NCBI GenBank assembly: GCA_913774715.1
Contig: CAJYHS010000048.1
Coordinates: 25,480-89,479, forward strand
Length of the DNA stretch: 64,000 nt
Reading direction: 5' to 3'
DNA from: an uncultured Siphonobacter sp.
Lineage (GTDB): Bacteria; Bacteroidota; Bacteroidia; Cytophagales; Spirosomataceae
Position numbers and translations under genes: made by a program. Numbering within the stretch: the stretch's first letter is position 1; each line of letters starts with the position of its first letter. Under the pieces are notes generated by a model. That model saw only the letters and a program-made list of their open reading frames with translations. It made no database searches and was not told the DNA's origin. Positions 34,597 to 42,965 of the stretch are shown here, one piece after another.

Positions 34597-35892
34597 ATGG
34601 CAACCGGAACCGTTCAGATGCCTACGGGAACAACCAGGGTTATACACCCTGGCAATAACCCTAAGGCCAGTTATCTTTTTCCACTCATTCTGATTACCTG
34701 CCTGTTTTTCCTCTGGGGAATGGCCAATAATCTGAATGATATTCTCATTCAACAATTTAAAAAGGCTTTTGAATTGTCTGATTTTCAGTCCGGTCTGGTG
34801 CAGTCGGCTTTTTATCTGGGGTATTTTGTGCTGGCTTTACCTGCTTCCTTTGTTATGAAGCGATACAGTTACAAAACCGGTATTGTGATTGGGCTGATCT
34901 TTTATGCCCTGGGAGCTTTTCTGTTCGTTCCGGCAGCAGATCAGAATTCCTATCCGTTTTTTCTATTTGCTCTTTTTGTTATTGCGAGCGGACTGGCATT
35001 TCTGGAAACGGCTGCTAACCCATACGTAGCCGTATTAGGGACGCCCGAAACGGCCAGTTTCCGCCTGAATCTGGTGCAGGCTTTCAATCCCATTGGTTGT
35101 GTAACCGGGATTATCGTGGGGCAACAATTTATCTTTTCGGGTGTTGAGCACACCGCCGAGACGTTGAGTAAGTTAAGTCCAGAGGCTTTGAGAGCCTATT
35201 ATGTTTCAGAATCAGCAGCGGTGAAGATGCCTTACCTGGTGATTGGAATCGTCGTGGCGGTTTTTGCAGTTATTTTTCTGGTTACTCGTTTTCCAATCGT
35301 GAAAGAGGAAGGATCTCAGCAAGAAGCTCCTGATACTTCTGGAAGTATCCTCAAACAAAAGCATTTTTCCGGAGCCGTGATTACCCAGTTTTTTTACGTA
35401 GGTGCTCAGGTTTGCATCTGGAGTTTTCTGATTCGTTACATCCAGCATAACCTGCCCGGTACTTCCGAAAAAACGGCCGCTAATTATCTGGTCATTTCTC
35501 TGGTCTTATTCACCGCAGGCCGTTTTCTGGGTACGGCCTTACTCAAACGGATCTCCGATCACGTATTACTCGTAAGCTATGCCGTAACGACGATTGTGCT
35601 GGTAGCTGTTGCTATTCTTTTGCCCGGAATTGTGGGGTTATGGGCACTGGTGCTTACGAGTTTTTTCATGTCCATTATGTATCCTACCATTTTTTCTCTG
35701 GGTATTAGTGGCTTGGGAGAGCGGGCCAAACTGGGATCGTCCATTCTGGTAATGGCGATTATTGGTGGAGCTATTCTGACGGCTATCATGGGTAAACTTT
35801 CCGATGAAGTAGGCATTACACATGCTTTGGTTATTCCGCTGGCGGGCTTTGCCGTGGTCGGCTGGTACGGATTGAAAGGATATAAACTCTAA
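34597..35892 (+). CDS. FucP-type sugar:proton symporter (MFS)
   Basis: A 431-residue protein with twelve membrane helices. The signature FFLWGMANNLNDILIQQFKKAFELSDFQSGLVQSAFYLGYF (in two parts) defines the FucP/GluP family of sugar:H+ symporters in Bacteroidota, and the second half includes ISLVLFTAGRFLGTALLKRISDH. In this locus it probably imports fructose or another hexose into the cytosol after passage through the porin encoded downstream. A polar ~25-residue lead precedes the first helix. Confidence 0.9.
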   Translation: MATGTVQMPTGTTRVIHPGNNPKASYLFPLILITCLFFLWGMANNLNDILIQQFKKAFELSDFQSGLVQSAFYLGYFVLALPASFVMKRYSYKTGIVIGLIFYALGAFLFVPAADQNSYPFFLFALFVIASGLAFLETAANPYVAVLGTPETASFRLNLVQAFNPIGCVTGIIVGQQFIFSGVEHTAETLSKLSPEALRAYYVSESAAVKMPYLVIGIVVAVFAVIFLVTRFPIVKEEGSQQEAPDTSGSILKQKHFSGAVITQFFYVGAQVCIWSFLIRYIQHNLPGTSEKTAANYLVISLVLFTAGRFLGTALLKRISDHVLLVSYAVTTIVLVAVAILLPGIVGLWALVLTSFFMSIMYPTIFSLGISGLGERAKLGSSILVMAIIGGAILTAIMGKLSDEVGITHALVIPLAGFAVVGWYGLKGYKL

Positions 35893-35992
35893 CTAACGTA
35901 CTTTTTTTGATAAGTATCTCATTAACAGGATATTATTTCGATCCTGTAGCCCTTGTTTTGTCTTTCCTTCCCCCGAAAGCTTTTCAATAGTT

Positions 35993-37387
35993 ATGAAAAA
36001 ATATGGTTTATGGCTCTTCTGTGTTTTAATGAAGTGGTCCATCACTAATGCTCAGATTGTTATTACCAATAAGAATTTTTCGATGGGTACTACGGGCCGG
36101 ATTGGAGCGGGTATTTCGCCCTCTTTACCCGAACATACGGGGCGGCAATTAAACCTGATCGGACAGGGTTCGCTGGGAAGCAGGCTGGAACAGGGCGATT
36201 ACGTAGATTTATTACCCGCGTTTCATTTCAAGGCCGTCAATGCCAATAATGATAGCACTCACGTTGACTTTCAGGCCCGGCTGGCTTTTTATTCCAGCAA
36301 AGGGACCTTTCTGGGGAATGTAAACACGGGCTCCATCGGGGGAACGGTCGTGAGCTTACCCGAAGCCTTTGTGGAAGTTCGCAATATTGTAGGGAGTCAG
36401 TGGAGTGCCTGGGCGGGAGCCCGGTACATGCGATACGACGACATTCACATTTGCGATTACTTCTATTTCGACGATCATTCCACGCAGGGTTTCGGAGTAA
36501 AGCATAAGAACACGTCTTTCTCGATGTATTTTCCAGCAGCCATTGATACGTCTTCGACGGGGGTATTACCTTATTCCTACGTAAATATCATTTCGGGAAA
36601 AGACGATTTAACCTATCGCCAGCGGGAGATTTTTGTACTGGATCATACCCTGCGGCGATGGCCCGGCCATACGGTTAAGTTACTGGGAGAGTTTCATTAC
36701 GTAGCGGGTTCTTCGCAGCGGGCATCCATTCGTTTTCCGAGTGACAGAGGCTGGGTCTGGGGGGTGAAATGGTCGGCAGATCTTCAGACAAAGGAGAAAG
36801 GTTCGTTTCATCAGCTGGCATTTCGTTACGGAAATGGCGTGGCTAATGGCGGTGATAATGGAAATACTCAAACCTGGCGAACGTACGGAGCACCAGACCT
36901 TGAATCGCAGCGGTATACGGGGGCTTATTCAGCTACTTTAGTTGAACATTTTCTTCTGAATTTCAAGAAAATCAGCCTTAATGGGTATGGCGTTTACATC
37001 CAGAGTAAGGGTGGAGGAAAGGCTACGGGTTACGCTCAGGATTATTATAAACGCAGTATTTATAATTCAAAAAAGGATTTGGTACTAGGAATGCGGGCGA
37101 TTACGTATGTTACCAACTGGTTTCATCTGATCACGGAGTTGCACTACGCCCAGCGGCAGGATGGTAATGATCACTACGCCCGGATGACCAAGTTTATTGT
37201 TGCCCCGACGCTGGTGCCTACGGCCGAACGGAGTCCCTGGGCCCGACCGCATATCCGGCTCATCTGTTCCTTTGCTCATTATAACCAGTATGCCTCAGAC
37301 CATGCTTATTCGGCTTACCTGCAACAAGCCGTTAATCATCGCTGGGGAACGTATTTTGGAGTAAGATCAGAGTGGTGGGTATTTTGA
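35993..37387 (+). CDS. LamB/ScrY-like carbohydrate outer-membrane porin
   Basis: A 464-residue protein with a signal peptide ending near ITNAQ (residue 21). The rest alternates short beta strands and ends in the aromatic WWVF typical of barrel insertion. Segments such as FSMGTTGRIGAGISP, SWSAWAGARYMRYDDIHICDYFYFDD and VVAGSSQRASIRFPSDRGWVWGVKW resemble maltoporin-type channels (FxxGxxGRxG, ...ARYYqr.DvHixDfyyw). It would let sugar across the outer membrane, in place of a SusC/SusD pair. Assigned by pattern; no close relative can be checked here. Confidence 0.72.
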   Translation: MKKYGLWLFCVLMKWSITNAQIVITNKNFSMGTTGRIGAGISPSLPEHTGRQLNLIGQGSLGSRLEQGDYVDLLPAFHFKAVNANNDSTHVDFQARLAFYSSKGTFLGNVNTGSIGGTVVSLPEAFVEVRNIVGSQWSAWAGARYMRYDDIHICDYFYFDDHSTQGFGVKHKNTSFSMYFPAAIDTSSTGVLPYSYVNIISGKDDLTYRQREIFVLDHTLRRWPGHTVKLLGEFHYVAGSSQRASIRFPSDRGWVWGVKWSADLQTKEKGSFHQLAFRYGNGVANGGDNGNTQTWRTYGAPDLESQRYTGAYSATLVEHFLLNFKKISLNGYGVYIQSKGGGKATGYAQDYYKRSIYNSKKDLVLGMRAITYVTNWFHLITELHYAQRQDGNDHYARMTKFIVAPTLVPTAERSPWARPHIRLICSFAHYNQYASDHAYSAYLQQAVNHRWGTYFGVRSEWWVF

Positions 37388-37530
37388 GAAGTGAATAAAA
37401 CTAGAATAATCCGTTGTCCCGCTGCTAGCTTTTACGACCTTAATGTCTGTTACTATCAAAAAAGCTGGTAGCAGAGGGTTGCGGTACCAAGACAGACAAA
37501 CAACCAGCAACAACTAACAAACCACTGGAA
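37388..37530. other. Intergenic region before the epimerase
   Basis: 143 bp with an imperfect inverted repeat (CTGCTAGCTTTT near 37421, AAAAAAGCTGGTAGCAG near 37459). It may be an attenuator-like hairpin between the porin and the epimerase. Confidence 0.4.
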
Positions 37531-38379
37531 ATGAAATTCGGAGCATCCTTACTTACCTGGACTTTACCCACCTGGACGGCTGAACGAGGTGCCTACGCCA
37601 TTCAGCAATCAGCGGCGTATGGCTTTGATGTACTGGAAATATTGTTACCTCCTTCAATGGAATTTGACGCTGCGACGGTGAAGCGGCAGTTACAGACGGC
37701 TAATCTGGACGTAATCTGTTCATTGAATTTGCCTGCTTTTGCTCACATTCCCTTTCACCCCAAGGAAGCATTGAGCTTAATTAAAAAAGCTCTGGATCAC
37801 ACCGCTACTCTGGATGCGACTTTGCTGGCAGGGGTATTACACGGCGGCATTGGTGTTTTTTCGGGAAAACCCTTGACGGCAGCGGAAGAGGATATTCTTT
37901 GTGAAGTATGGACGGAAGGGACGTACTATGCTCAGCAGTTGGGTATTACGGTAGCCATCGAGCCGATTAATCGCTACGAGAGTTACGTCTGTACGTCCGC
38001 TTCAGATGTAATACGAATCATTGATCGGGTGAAATCACCAAACCTGGGATTACATCTGGATACGTTTCACATGAACATTGAAGAGGCTGATTTCTACCAT
38101 CCCGTGGTAGGAGCAGGAACTCATCTCAAACACGTTCACATGACGGAAAGTGACCGTGGGATGCTCGGTGAAGGGAATGTACATTGGGAGGATCTCTTCC
38201 GGGGACTGGCACAGATTAATTATTCAGGAGCCCTAGTTTTAGAAAACTTCTCCTCTTCCATTCCCGGTATGGCTGAAGCCGTATCCCTGTGGCGACCCTC
38301 CAAGTACGATGCTGAGACGCTGGCCAAAGGAAGCCTGGCGTTTATGAAGGAGAAGGCGGCTGAATTTGAGTTAATCTGA
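37531..38379 (+). CDS. Tagatose/psicose 3-epimerase-like sugar isomerase (TIM barrel)
   Basis: A 282-residue AP-endonuclease-2-type barrel. The four metal ligands of D-tagatose 3-epimerases are in place: Glu144 in VAIEPINRYESYV, Asp177 in LGLHLDTFHMNIEE, His203 in HVHMTESDRGMLGEGNVHW, and Glu238 in LVLENFSS. The HVHxxESDRGxxGxGxxxW motif is typical of the family. It may convert allulose or tagatose to fructose or sorbose, feeding the kinase. It is the last gene of the sugar locus, so it probably widens the ketose range. The exact substrate is unknown. Confidence 0.83.
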   Translation: MKFGASLLTWTLPTWTAERGAYAIQQSAAYGFDVLEILLPPSMEFDAATVKRQLQTANLDVICSLNLPAFAHIPFHPKEALSLIKKALDHTATLDATLLAGVLHGGIGVFSGKPLTAAEEDILCEVWTEGTYYAQQLGITVAIEPINRYESYVCTSASDVIRIIDRVKSPNLGLHLDTFHMNIEEADFYHPVVGAGTHLKHVHMTESDRGMLGEGNVHWEDLFRGLAQINYSGALVLENFSSSIPGMAEAVSLWRPSKYDAETLAKGSLAFMKEKAAEFELI

Positions 38380-38393
38380 GGGATTTACCTGCT

Positions 38394-38678
38394 CAGGACT
38401 TGAAGTAAAAACGCATATATATCCATCTGAGCATTCATTAGAGTAGGGTATCGCCTTCAGCTTTTTCGCTGGAAGTAGGAAATGAATGTACCAGGGACGT
38501 TCTGCTAATGCAAACTACGACGGAAGCGTTCCCCGCTCCGCCGCTGTCATCTCGACTAACGGTAGAGACCTTATCCGATAGTGGGAGTCAACTTCCGGGC
38601 GGTGAACGTATTCTCATCTCCCGGTAAGCTTCTCCGCTTCGCTCTGAATGACAGACTGTTCTGGATACTTAAGTCCTG
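38394..38678. repeat. 285-bp intergenic element bounded by inverted repeats
   Basis: CAGGACTTGAAGTA (38394-38407) is the near-perfect inverse of TACTTAAGTCCTG (38666-38678), with one base deleted. It fills almost all of the gap between convergent genes and contains an approximately 110-bp CTGTCAT repeat (38544-38654). Confidence 0.55.
38544..38654. repeat. CTGTCAT-ended repeat, copy 1
   Basis: Starts CTGTCATCTCGAC and ends GCTCTGAATGACAG, giving 7-bp terminal inverted repeats. The TAGAGACCTT segment after the left end and CTTCGCTCTG before the right end are shared with the copies at 42300-42533; the middle differs. Confidence 0.65.
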
Positions 38679-38700
38679 AAGAATAACTTACCAACTTCGC

Positions 38701-39381
38701 TTACGAAAGCAGATAGTTGACAATGGCCGTAGCGTGTATTTGAGTGGTATCAAAAACTGGGAAGTCAAAGTCCGATTGGCTGACTAGCAATGGAATCTCG
38801 GTGCATCCTAGAATAATGCCTTCGGCCCCTTGCTGAATCAGATCCTGAGCGATAGCTATAAATTTTTCCTTCGATTCAGGCCGGACATCACCACGTCCTA
38901 ATTCCTCCTTAACTACGTGTTGAATATAAGCTCTCGTATCTTCTGAATCAGGGATAATAACCTGAAGTCCGTACGATTCCAGCTTATCGCGGTAAAAATC
39001 CATTTCCATGGTGAATTTAGTACCGAGCAATCCTACTTTTTTAACGTCTTTTGTAAGAATGTTCTGAGCAGTTTCGGTAATGATATTGATTAAAGGAAGC
39101 TGGATTTCCTGCTCCAGTCGGTCCGCGTACATGTGTGCCGTATTTGCTCCTAATACCAGGGCATCGACCTTTACATTTTTCAGCACCTGACAGGCCTCAA
39201 GAAAAAGTTCGTAAACACCTTCCCAGGATCTTTGCTGTACTTCTGCAAAGTTCAGTGAGCAAAGCACGAGTTCAGCCGAATTCAGGCCGCCAAGCTTCTG
39301 ATTGACTCCTTCATTGATTAATCGGTAGTAATCCAGAGTGGAGGTCCAACTGATTCCTCCAACCATACCTACTTTTTTCAT
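38701..39381 (-). CDS. Aspartate/glutamate racemase-family protein lacking the first cysteine
   Basis: A 226-residue protein with the family start KKVGMVGGISWTSTLDYYRLINEG. These enzymes use two cysteines, in CNTxH and GCTEI. Here the first motif reads LGANTAHMYAD (Ala79 in place of Cys) and the second is intact (GIILGCTEIPLLV, Cys193). Some relatives (YgeA/RacX-like) also vary at the first position, so activity is not excluded, but ordinary two-base racemisation would not be possible. Monocistronic; the substrate is unknown. Confidence 0.8.
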   Translation of the reverse strand: MKKVGMVGGISWTSTLDYYRLINEGVNQKLGGLNSAELVLCSLNFAEVQQRSWEGVYELFLEACQVLKNVKVDALVLGANTAHMYADRLEQEIQLPLINIITETAQNILTKDVKKVGLLGTKFTMEMDFYRDKLESYGLQVIIPDSEDTRAYIQHVVKEELGRGDVRPESKEKFIAIAQDLIQQGAEGIILGCTEIPLLVSQSDFDFPVFDTTQIHATAIVNYLLS

Positions 39382-39504
39382 ACCTAACGAAAGTGTTTAT
39401 AGGATGACTTCACCAGCAAAGCAAGGTCTCTCCATTGGGCAGAGATAACCGTTAGGGGAAACTTTACGGTTACAAATGAGATACCAATTCGCATTGGAGT
39501 AAAA

Positions 39505-39538
39505 AAAGAGGTTCGCTACGGATTTAGCGAACCTCTTT
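39505..39538 (-). terminator. Terminator of the oxygenase gene
   Basis: AAAGAGGTTCGCT (39505-39517) pairs with AGCGAACCTCTTT (39526-39538). On the minus strand it is followed by TTTTTTT. Confidence 0.85.
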
Positions 39539-39551
39539 GGCTAATAAAAAC

Positions 39552-40541
39552 CTATTTTTTCAATCCTAGTTCCATCAAACGTTCGTCTAGGAATTCTCCG
39601 GCGGTCATATCGGTGTATAACTTGGGATATTGGGAATCAATGCAGCTTTCCAGTGAAGTCAGGTTCATTTCGGCCCTCGGGTGCATGAAGAAGGGAATCG
39701 AGAATCGGGAGGTATTCATCTTCTCCCGGGAAGGATTAACTACCCGGTGAATGGTTGATTTGAGTTTGTGGTTCGTTAAGCGATCCAGCATATCACCCAC
39801 ATTCACAATAATCTGATCGGGGAGGGCCGTAATGCCAATCCACTTGCCATCGCGACGTAATACTTCGAGTCCTTCAGCACTGGCTCCCATCAATAAAGTA
39901 ATGAGGTTAATATCCCCATGAGCGGCTGCCCGCACGGCTCCTTCTTCCACTACATTCGGATCCAGTGGGAAGTAATGCAAAGCCCGGAGGATGCTGTTAC
40001 CGTGTTTGACTTTATCCTCGAAATAATCTTCGGGTAATTCCAGATACAAGGCGATAGCCCGTAGCAATGTCTTGCCCGTGTGTTCAAAGGTCTGATACGT
40101 CTGAACCGTATACTTTTCGAAATCAGGTTGTTCTGTAGGGAACACGTTACGGGGGTAATCCGCCCAAACGCTGTCGCCGTCATCGGTCGTGGGGTGGGGC
40201 TGACCTACGTGATAGAACTCTTTCAAATCGGCTACTTTAAAGCCTTTTGCCGTTTCTTTACCCTTTCCTACATATCCCCTTTGGCCCGCAATACCGGGGA
40301 CTTCGTATTTCCGTTTGAAGTCATCCTCGGTGAAGAAAAATTCCTTGACCGATGTATAGAGCTTTTCCTGTAAGTCAGGCGTGAGTCCGTGATTTTTGAT
40401 GGCCACGAAACCAATATTATTAAACGCTCTTCCCAGATCGGCTACGAATGTAGCTTTACGCTCGGCATCGCCTGAGGTAAAATCGGCCAGATCCAGGGAA
40501 GGAATTTCATCCAAAAGTGCGTCGTTCTGAAGACCGTCCAT
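39552..40541 (-). CDS. Isopenicillin N synthase-like 2-oxoglutarate/Fe(II) dioxygenase
   Basis: A 329-residue protein. The N-terminal DIOX_N domain carries IPSLDLADFTSGDAERK and FNNIGFVAIKNHGL. The catalytic core has His and Asp in AAAHGDINLITLLMG, the second His in LKSTIHRVVNP, and the 2-oxoglutarate-binding Arg-x-Ser in TSRFSIPFFMHP. This large family hydroxylates or oxidises small molecules; the substrate is unknown. A divergent AraC regulator starts 160 bp upstream. A minus-strand TATTTTTG box (40568-40575) lies about 27 bp before its start. Confidence 0.9.
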   Translation of the reverse strand: MDGLQNDALLDEIPSLDLADFTSGDAERKATFVADLGRAFNNIGFVAIKNHGLTPDLQEKLYTSVKEFFFTEDDFKRKYEVPGIAGQRGYVGKGKETAKGFKVADLKEFYHVGQPHPTTDDGDSVWADYPRNVFPTEQPDFEKYTVQTYQTFEHTGKTLLRAIALYLELPEDYFEDKVKHGNSILRALHYFPLDPNVVEEGAVRAAAHGDINLITLLMGASAEGLEVLRRDGKWIGITALPDQIIVNVGDMLDRLTNHKLKSTIHRVVNPSREKMNTSRFSIPFFMHPRAEMNLTSLESCIDSQYPKLYTDMTAGEFLDERLMELGLKK

Positions 40542-40567
40542 GTTGCGAAGTGTTAAATAGTGTAGGG

Positions 40568-40575
40568 CAAAAATA
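40568..40575 (-). promoter_or_regulatory. -7 box of the oxygenase gene
   Basis: CAAAAATA on the plus strand reads TATTTTTG on the minus strand, 26 bp upstream of the ATG at 40541. Confidence 0.45.
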
Positions 40576-40701
40576 CAATAGTTTAGTATTTAGTGAATAC
40601 CGTTTTTAGGTTTGTAGGCTAATTAGCCACCCAGGTAAAGAAGTTAGGTCCAGATCAACGGAAAGCAACTCACAACTCTGAACCCCAAACTCCAAACGCA
40701 A

Positions 40702-41559
40702 ATGTCCACCGAATTTCCTACTTATGATATAAAAGCATTCCAGCGTCATGATTCGGGATCTCCTTTTTATATGACTCCCCTGGAGAATCTGGTCAGGGAA
40801 TTCAAAGGCATTGATAAGTCCCATTCGCACACCTTTTACCTGTTGATGTGGATTACCCAGGGTAGTGGCAAGCATACCATTGATTTTCGTACCTATGACG
40901 TGCAGCCCATGCAACTGTACTTTCTCACGCCGGGGCAGGTACATAGCTGGGAATTATCAAGCGATATTAAAGGATATAATCTCTTTTTTGAGCCTACGTA
41001 CTTTCGGGCCCGCTTTTCCAATCGCTTGTATCAGTATCCCTTTTTCCACTCGCATCAGCACCGGCCTTTGCTGGAAATGAAAGATACCTCATTTGTGACT
41101 TTGTATGACCTCATGTTTGAAGAATATACGGCTCAGTCGGTGAATCGCTCGGAGGTATTTTTATCCTATCTGCACATCATTCTGGAGAAAGCGAACCGGA
41201 CGTATCAGCAGGAATGGCCGGGTGAATCAACGCAGTATTATAACCGGATTCGGCAGTATGAAGAGTTACTGGAAGAGCAATTTCTGGACGTTCGGGAAGT
41301 AAAAAATTATGCAGAACAATTAAATATCAGTCCCAATCACCTCAACAGTATTTGCAAAAGTTTATTAGGCAAGACAGCCAGCCAGTTACTCTACGAACGC
41401 ATTTGCATTGAAGCTCAGCGGTTGTTAACGCATACGGATTTATCGGTCAAAGAAATTGGATACTTATTACACTTCGAAGATCCTTCGTATTTCGTTCGCT
41501 TTTTTCGCACGCACACCGGGCACACGCCGCTGGAATTCAGAGAATTGCAAAATCATTGA
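40702..41559 (+). CDS. AraC-family regulator with cupin sensor
   Basis: A 285-residue protein. Residues about 20-140 are an AraC-type cupin (HTFYLLMWITQGSGKHTIDFRTYDVQPMQLYFLTPGQVHSW). Residues about 185-285 form two HTH units (VKNYAEQLNISPNHLNSICKSLLGKTASQLL and SVKEIGYLLHFEDPSYFVRFFRTHTGHTP). It is divergent from the 2-oxoglutarate oxygenase, so control of that gene is a fair inference. No signal is known. Confidence 0.92.
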   Translation: MSTEFPTYDIKAFQRHDSGSPFYMTPLENLVREFKGIDKSHSHTFYLLMWITQGSGKHTIDFRTYDVQPMQLYFLTPGQVHSWELSSDIKGYNLFFEPTYFRARFSNRLYQYPFFHSHQHRPLLEMKDTSFVTLYDLMFEEYTAQSVNRSEVFLSYLHIILEKANRTYQQEWPGESTQYYNRIRQYEELLEEQFLDVREVKNYAEQLNISPNHLNSICKSLLGKTASQLLYERICIEAQRLLTHTDLSVKEIGYLLHFEDPSYFVRFFRTHTGHTPLEFRELQNH

Positions 41560-41611
41560 TTTGTACCATGACCGACCGTATTTATCCCTTAACTGAAAGG
41601 CACAGACTTTT

Positions 41612-41619
41612 TACCTTTG
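41612..41619 (+). promoter_or_regulatory. -7 box of the DUF983 gene
   Basis: TACCTTTG matches the phylum consensus, 46 bp before the ATG at 41666. Confidence 0.5.
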
Positions 41620-41665
41620 TATCAGGAATTCGGAAAGCAACATCGTTCTGAAAGCCTCAACGATC

Positions 41666-42073
41666 ATGGGACTCGGTTCAAAAGTATATAGCATTGCCTT
41701 TAACAAATGCCCTAAATGCCATCAGGGTGATTTCTTTATTACCAAAACGTCATTTCAACCTAAATTCGACCAGATTCACCAACGTTGTGAACACTGTAAT
41801 GAAACACTTATGCCTGAAACCGGATTTTACTGGGGAGCTTTATACGTTAGTTATGCTCTGTATGTAATCTGGTGTCTGGCGGCATTTGCAGTGTACAATT
41901 ACGTTTTAAAACTGGACCTGGACTATTTCCTGGCCTTTCTCATCCCAACGCTGGTGTTACTAATGCCCTGGTTTTTCCGTTTGGCTCGCCGGACCTGGCT
42001 GAATATTTTCGTCAATTACGATCCGGCTAAAGCCAAAAATAAAACGGTAATCCTGTCTACGAACCACTCATAA
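41666..42073 (+). CDS. DUF983 membrane protein with zinc ribbon
   Basis: A 135-residue protein. Residues 12-50 carry two CxxC pairs (NKCPKCHQGDFF, QRCEHCNETLMPETGFYWGA) forming a probable zinc ribbon, followed by two membrane helices (ALYVSYALYVIWCLAAFAVYNYV and YFLAFLIPTLVLLMPWFFRLA). DUF983 proteins are widespread and uncharacterised. A strong terminator follows at 42174. Length and layout are normal for the family. Confidence 0.87.
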   Translation: MGLGSKVYSIAFNKCPKCHQGDFFITKTSFQPKFDQIHQRCEHCNETLMPETGFYWGALYVSYALYVIWCLAAFAVYNYVLKLDLDYFLAFLIPTLVLLMPWFFRLARRTWLNIFVNYDPAKAKNKTVILSTNHS

Positions 42074-42173
42074 AGAAACGAGTAGTTCTGACACCAACAT
42101 AGAACTTAAAACCGTTTATCAGATAACAGTGCCTGGTTTTAATAACGGAAGAATATAACAAGCCATGAAAACG

Positions 42174-42200
42174 AAAGGCCTCCCAAACAGGGAGGCCTTT
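42174..42200 (+). terminator. DUF983 terminator
   Basis: AAAGGCCTCCC (42174-42184) pairs with GGGAGGCCTTT (42190-42200), then TTTATG. Confidence 0.8.
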
Positions 42201-42299
42201 TTATGTTGTTACCTAGTGAAATCCATGATCTGTTTGGTTTATAGAATCTATAAGTTTTCAGCGAAAATCGATGACGGGTATATTTCTACAACGGTCTAG

Positions 42300-42391
42300 G
42301 CAGAGAGACCTTACTTGAGCTGAAGATCGCCTTTGAGACAGGAGAGAACATCGGAAGTCCGGTAAGTTCCTTCGCTTCGCCCTGGATGACA
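42300..42391. repeat. CTGTCAT-ended repeat, copy 2 (left end missing)
   Basis: GAGAGACCTTACTTGAGCTG through CGCCCTGGATGACA. It is nearly identical to copy 3, but its CTGTCATCTCGACC left end is replaced by unrelated sequence. Confidence 0.7.
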
Positions 42392-42424
42392 AAGCCAGAG
42401 ATTGGTAAATGAAATGCTCCCTCT

Positions 42425-42533
42425 CTGTCATCTCGACCGTAGGGAGAGACCTTACTTGAGCTGAAGATCGCCTTTGAGACAGGAGAGTACATCGGAAGTC
42501 CAGTAAGTTCCTTCGCTTTGCTCTGGATGACAG
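42425..42533. repeat. CTGTCAT-ended repeat, copy 3
   Basis: A 109-bp copy running from CTGTCATCTCGACCGTAGGG to GCTCTGGATGACAG. It is directly repeated with copy 2 across a spacer of about 33 bp. An antisense frame of 97 codons across copies 2 and 3 is only the repeat read through. Confidence 0.75.
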
Positions 42534-42565
42534 CGTTTAGGGTTCTCCGTACTAGTTGATAACTA

Positions 42566-42787
42566 CTATAAAATTCCACCGCCGATCATCAGTCGTACCA
42601 GGGCTACGATCAATACCAGCATATTCAGATTACGACCCGTTTTATTTTCGGAAAGAAAGCCAATGCCCATACCAATGAAGGCAATAGGAAGGGCGATCCA
42701 GTTGACAATACCCACGAGAGGAATCAGACCGGCCAGGGCAATGACGAATGCCACAATGCCGATGAGGATGGAAATGAGATTGAACAT
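42566..42787 (-). CDS. Small membrane protein
   Basis: A 73-residue, very hydrophobic protein with about three membrane segments (ISILIGIVAFVIALAGLIPL, IVNWIALPIAFIGMGIGFL, MLVLIVALVRLMIGGGIL). It has a short polar loop (SENKTGRNLN). Similar short proteins are common in Bacteroidota and have no known role. It lies next to the repeat cluster. The ATG is at 42785-42787. Confidence 0.6.
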   Translation of the reverse strand: MFNLISILIGIVAFVIALAGLIPLVGIVNWIALPIAFIGMGIGFLSENKTGRNLNMLVLIVALVRLMIGGGIL

Positions 42788-42910
42788 ACGTTTATGGGCT
42801 TTTACGAGAATGACTTACCCAAAGAGAAGGCTTCTAAATCATTAATAAAAGCCACAATCCATCATCGGATTCAAAACCTGACGGACGCGATGAAAAACGG
42901 ATGGTAACAA

Positions 42911-42946
42911 AAAAGGATGACTCCGTTTGCACGAAATCATCCTTTT
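42911..42946 (-). terminator. Terminator of the superoxide dismutase gene
   Basis: AAAAGGATGA (42911-42920) pairs with TCATCCTTTT (42937-42946). On the minus strand TTTTTTG follows. Confidence 0.75.
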
Positions 42947-42965
42947 GGAAAAAGATACTCTGGGA

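Noticed and set aside
42286..42579. 97-codon minus-strand frame
   Set aside because: It spans repeat copies 2 and 3, and the protein is just the repeat translated twice (TGLPM..SPVSKAIFSSSKVS).
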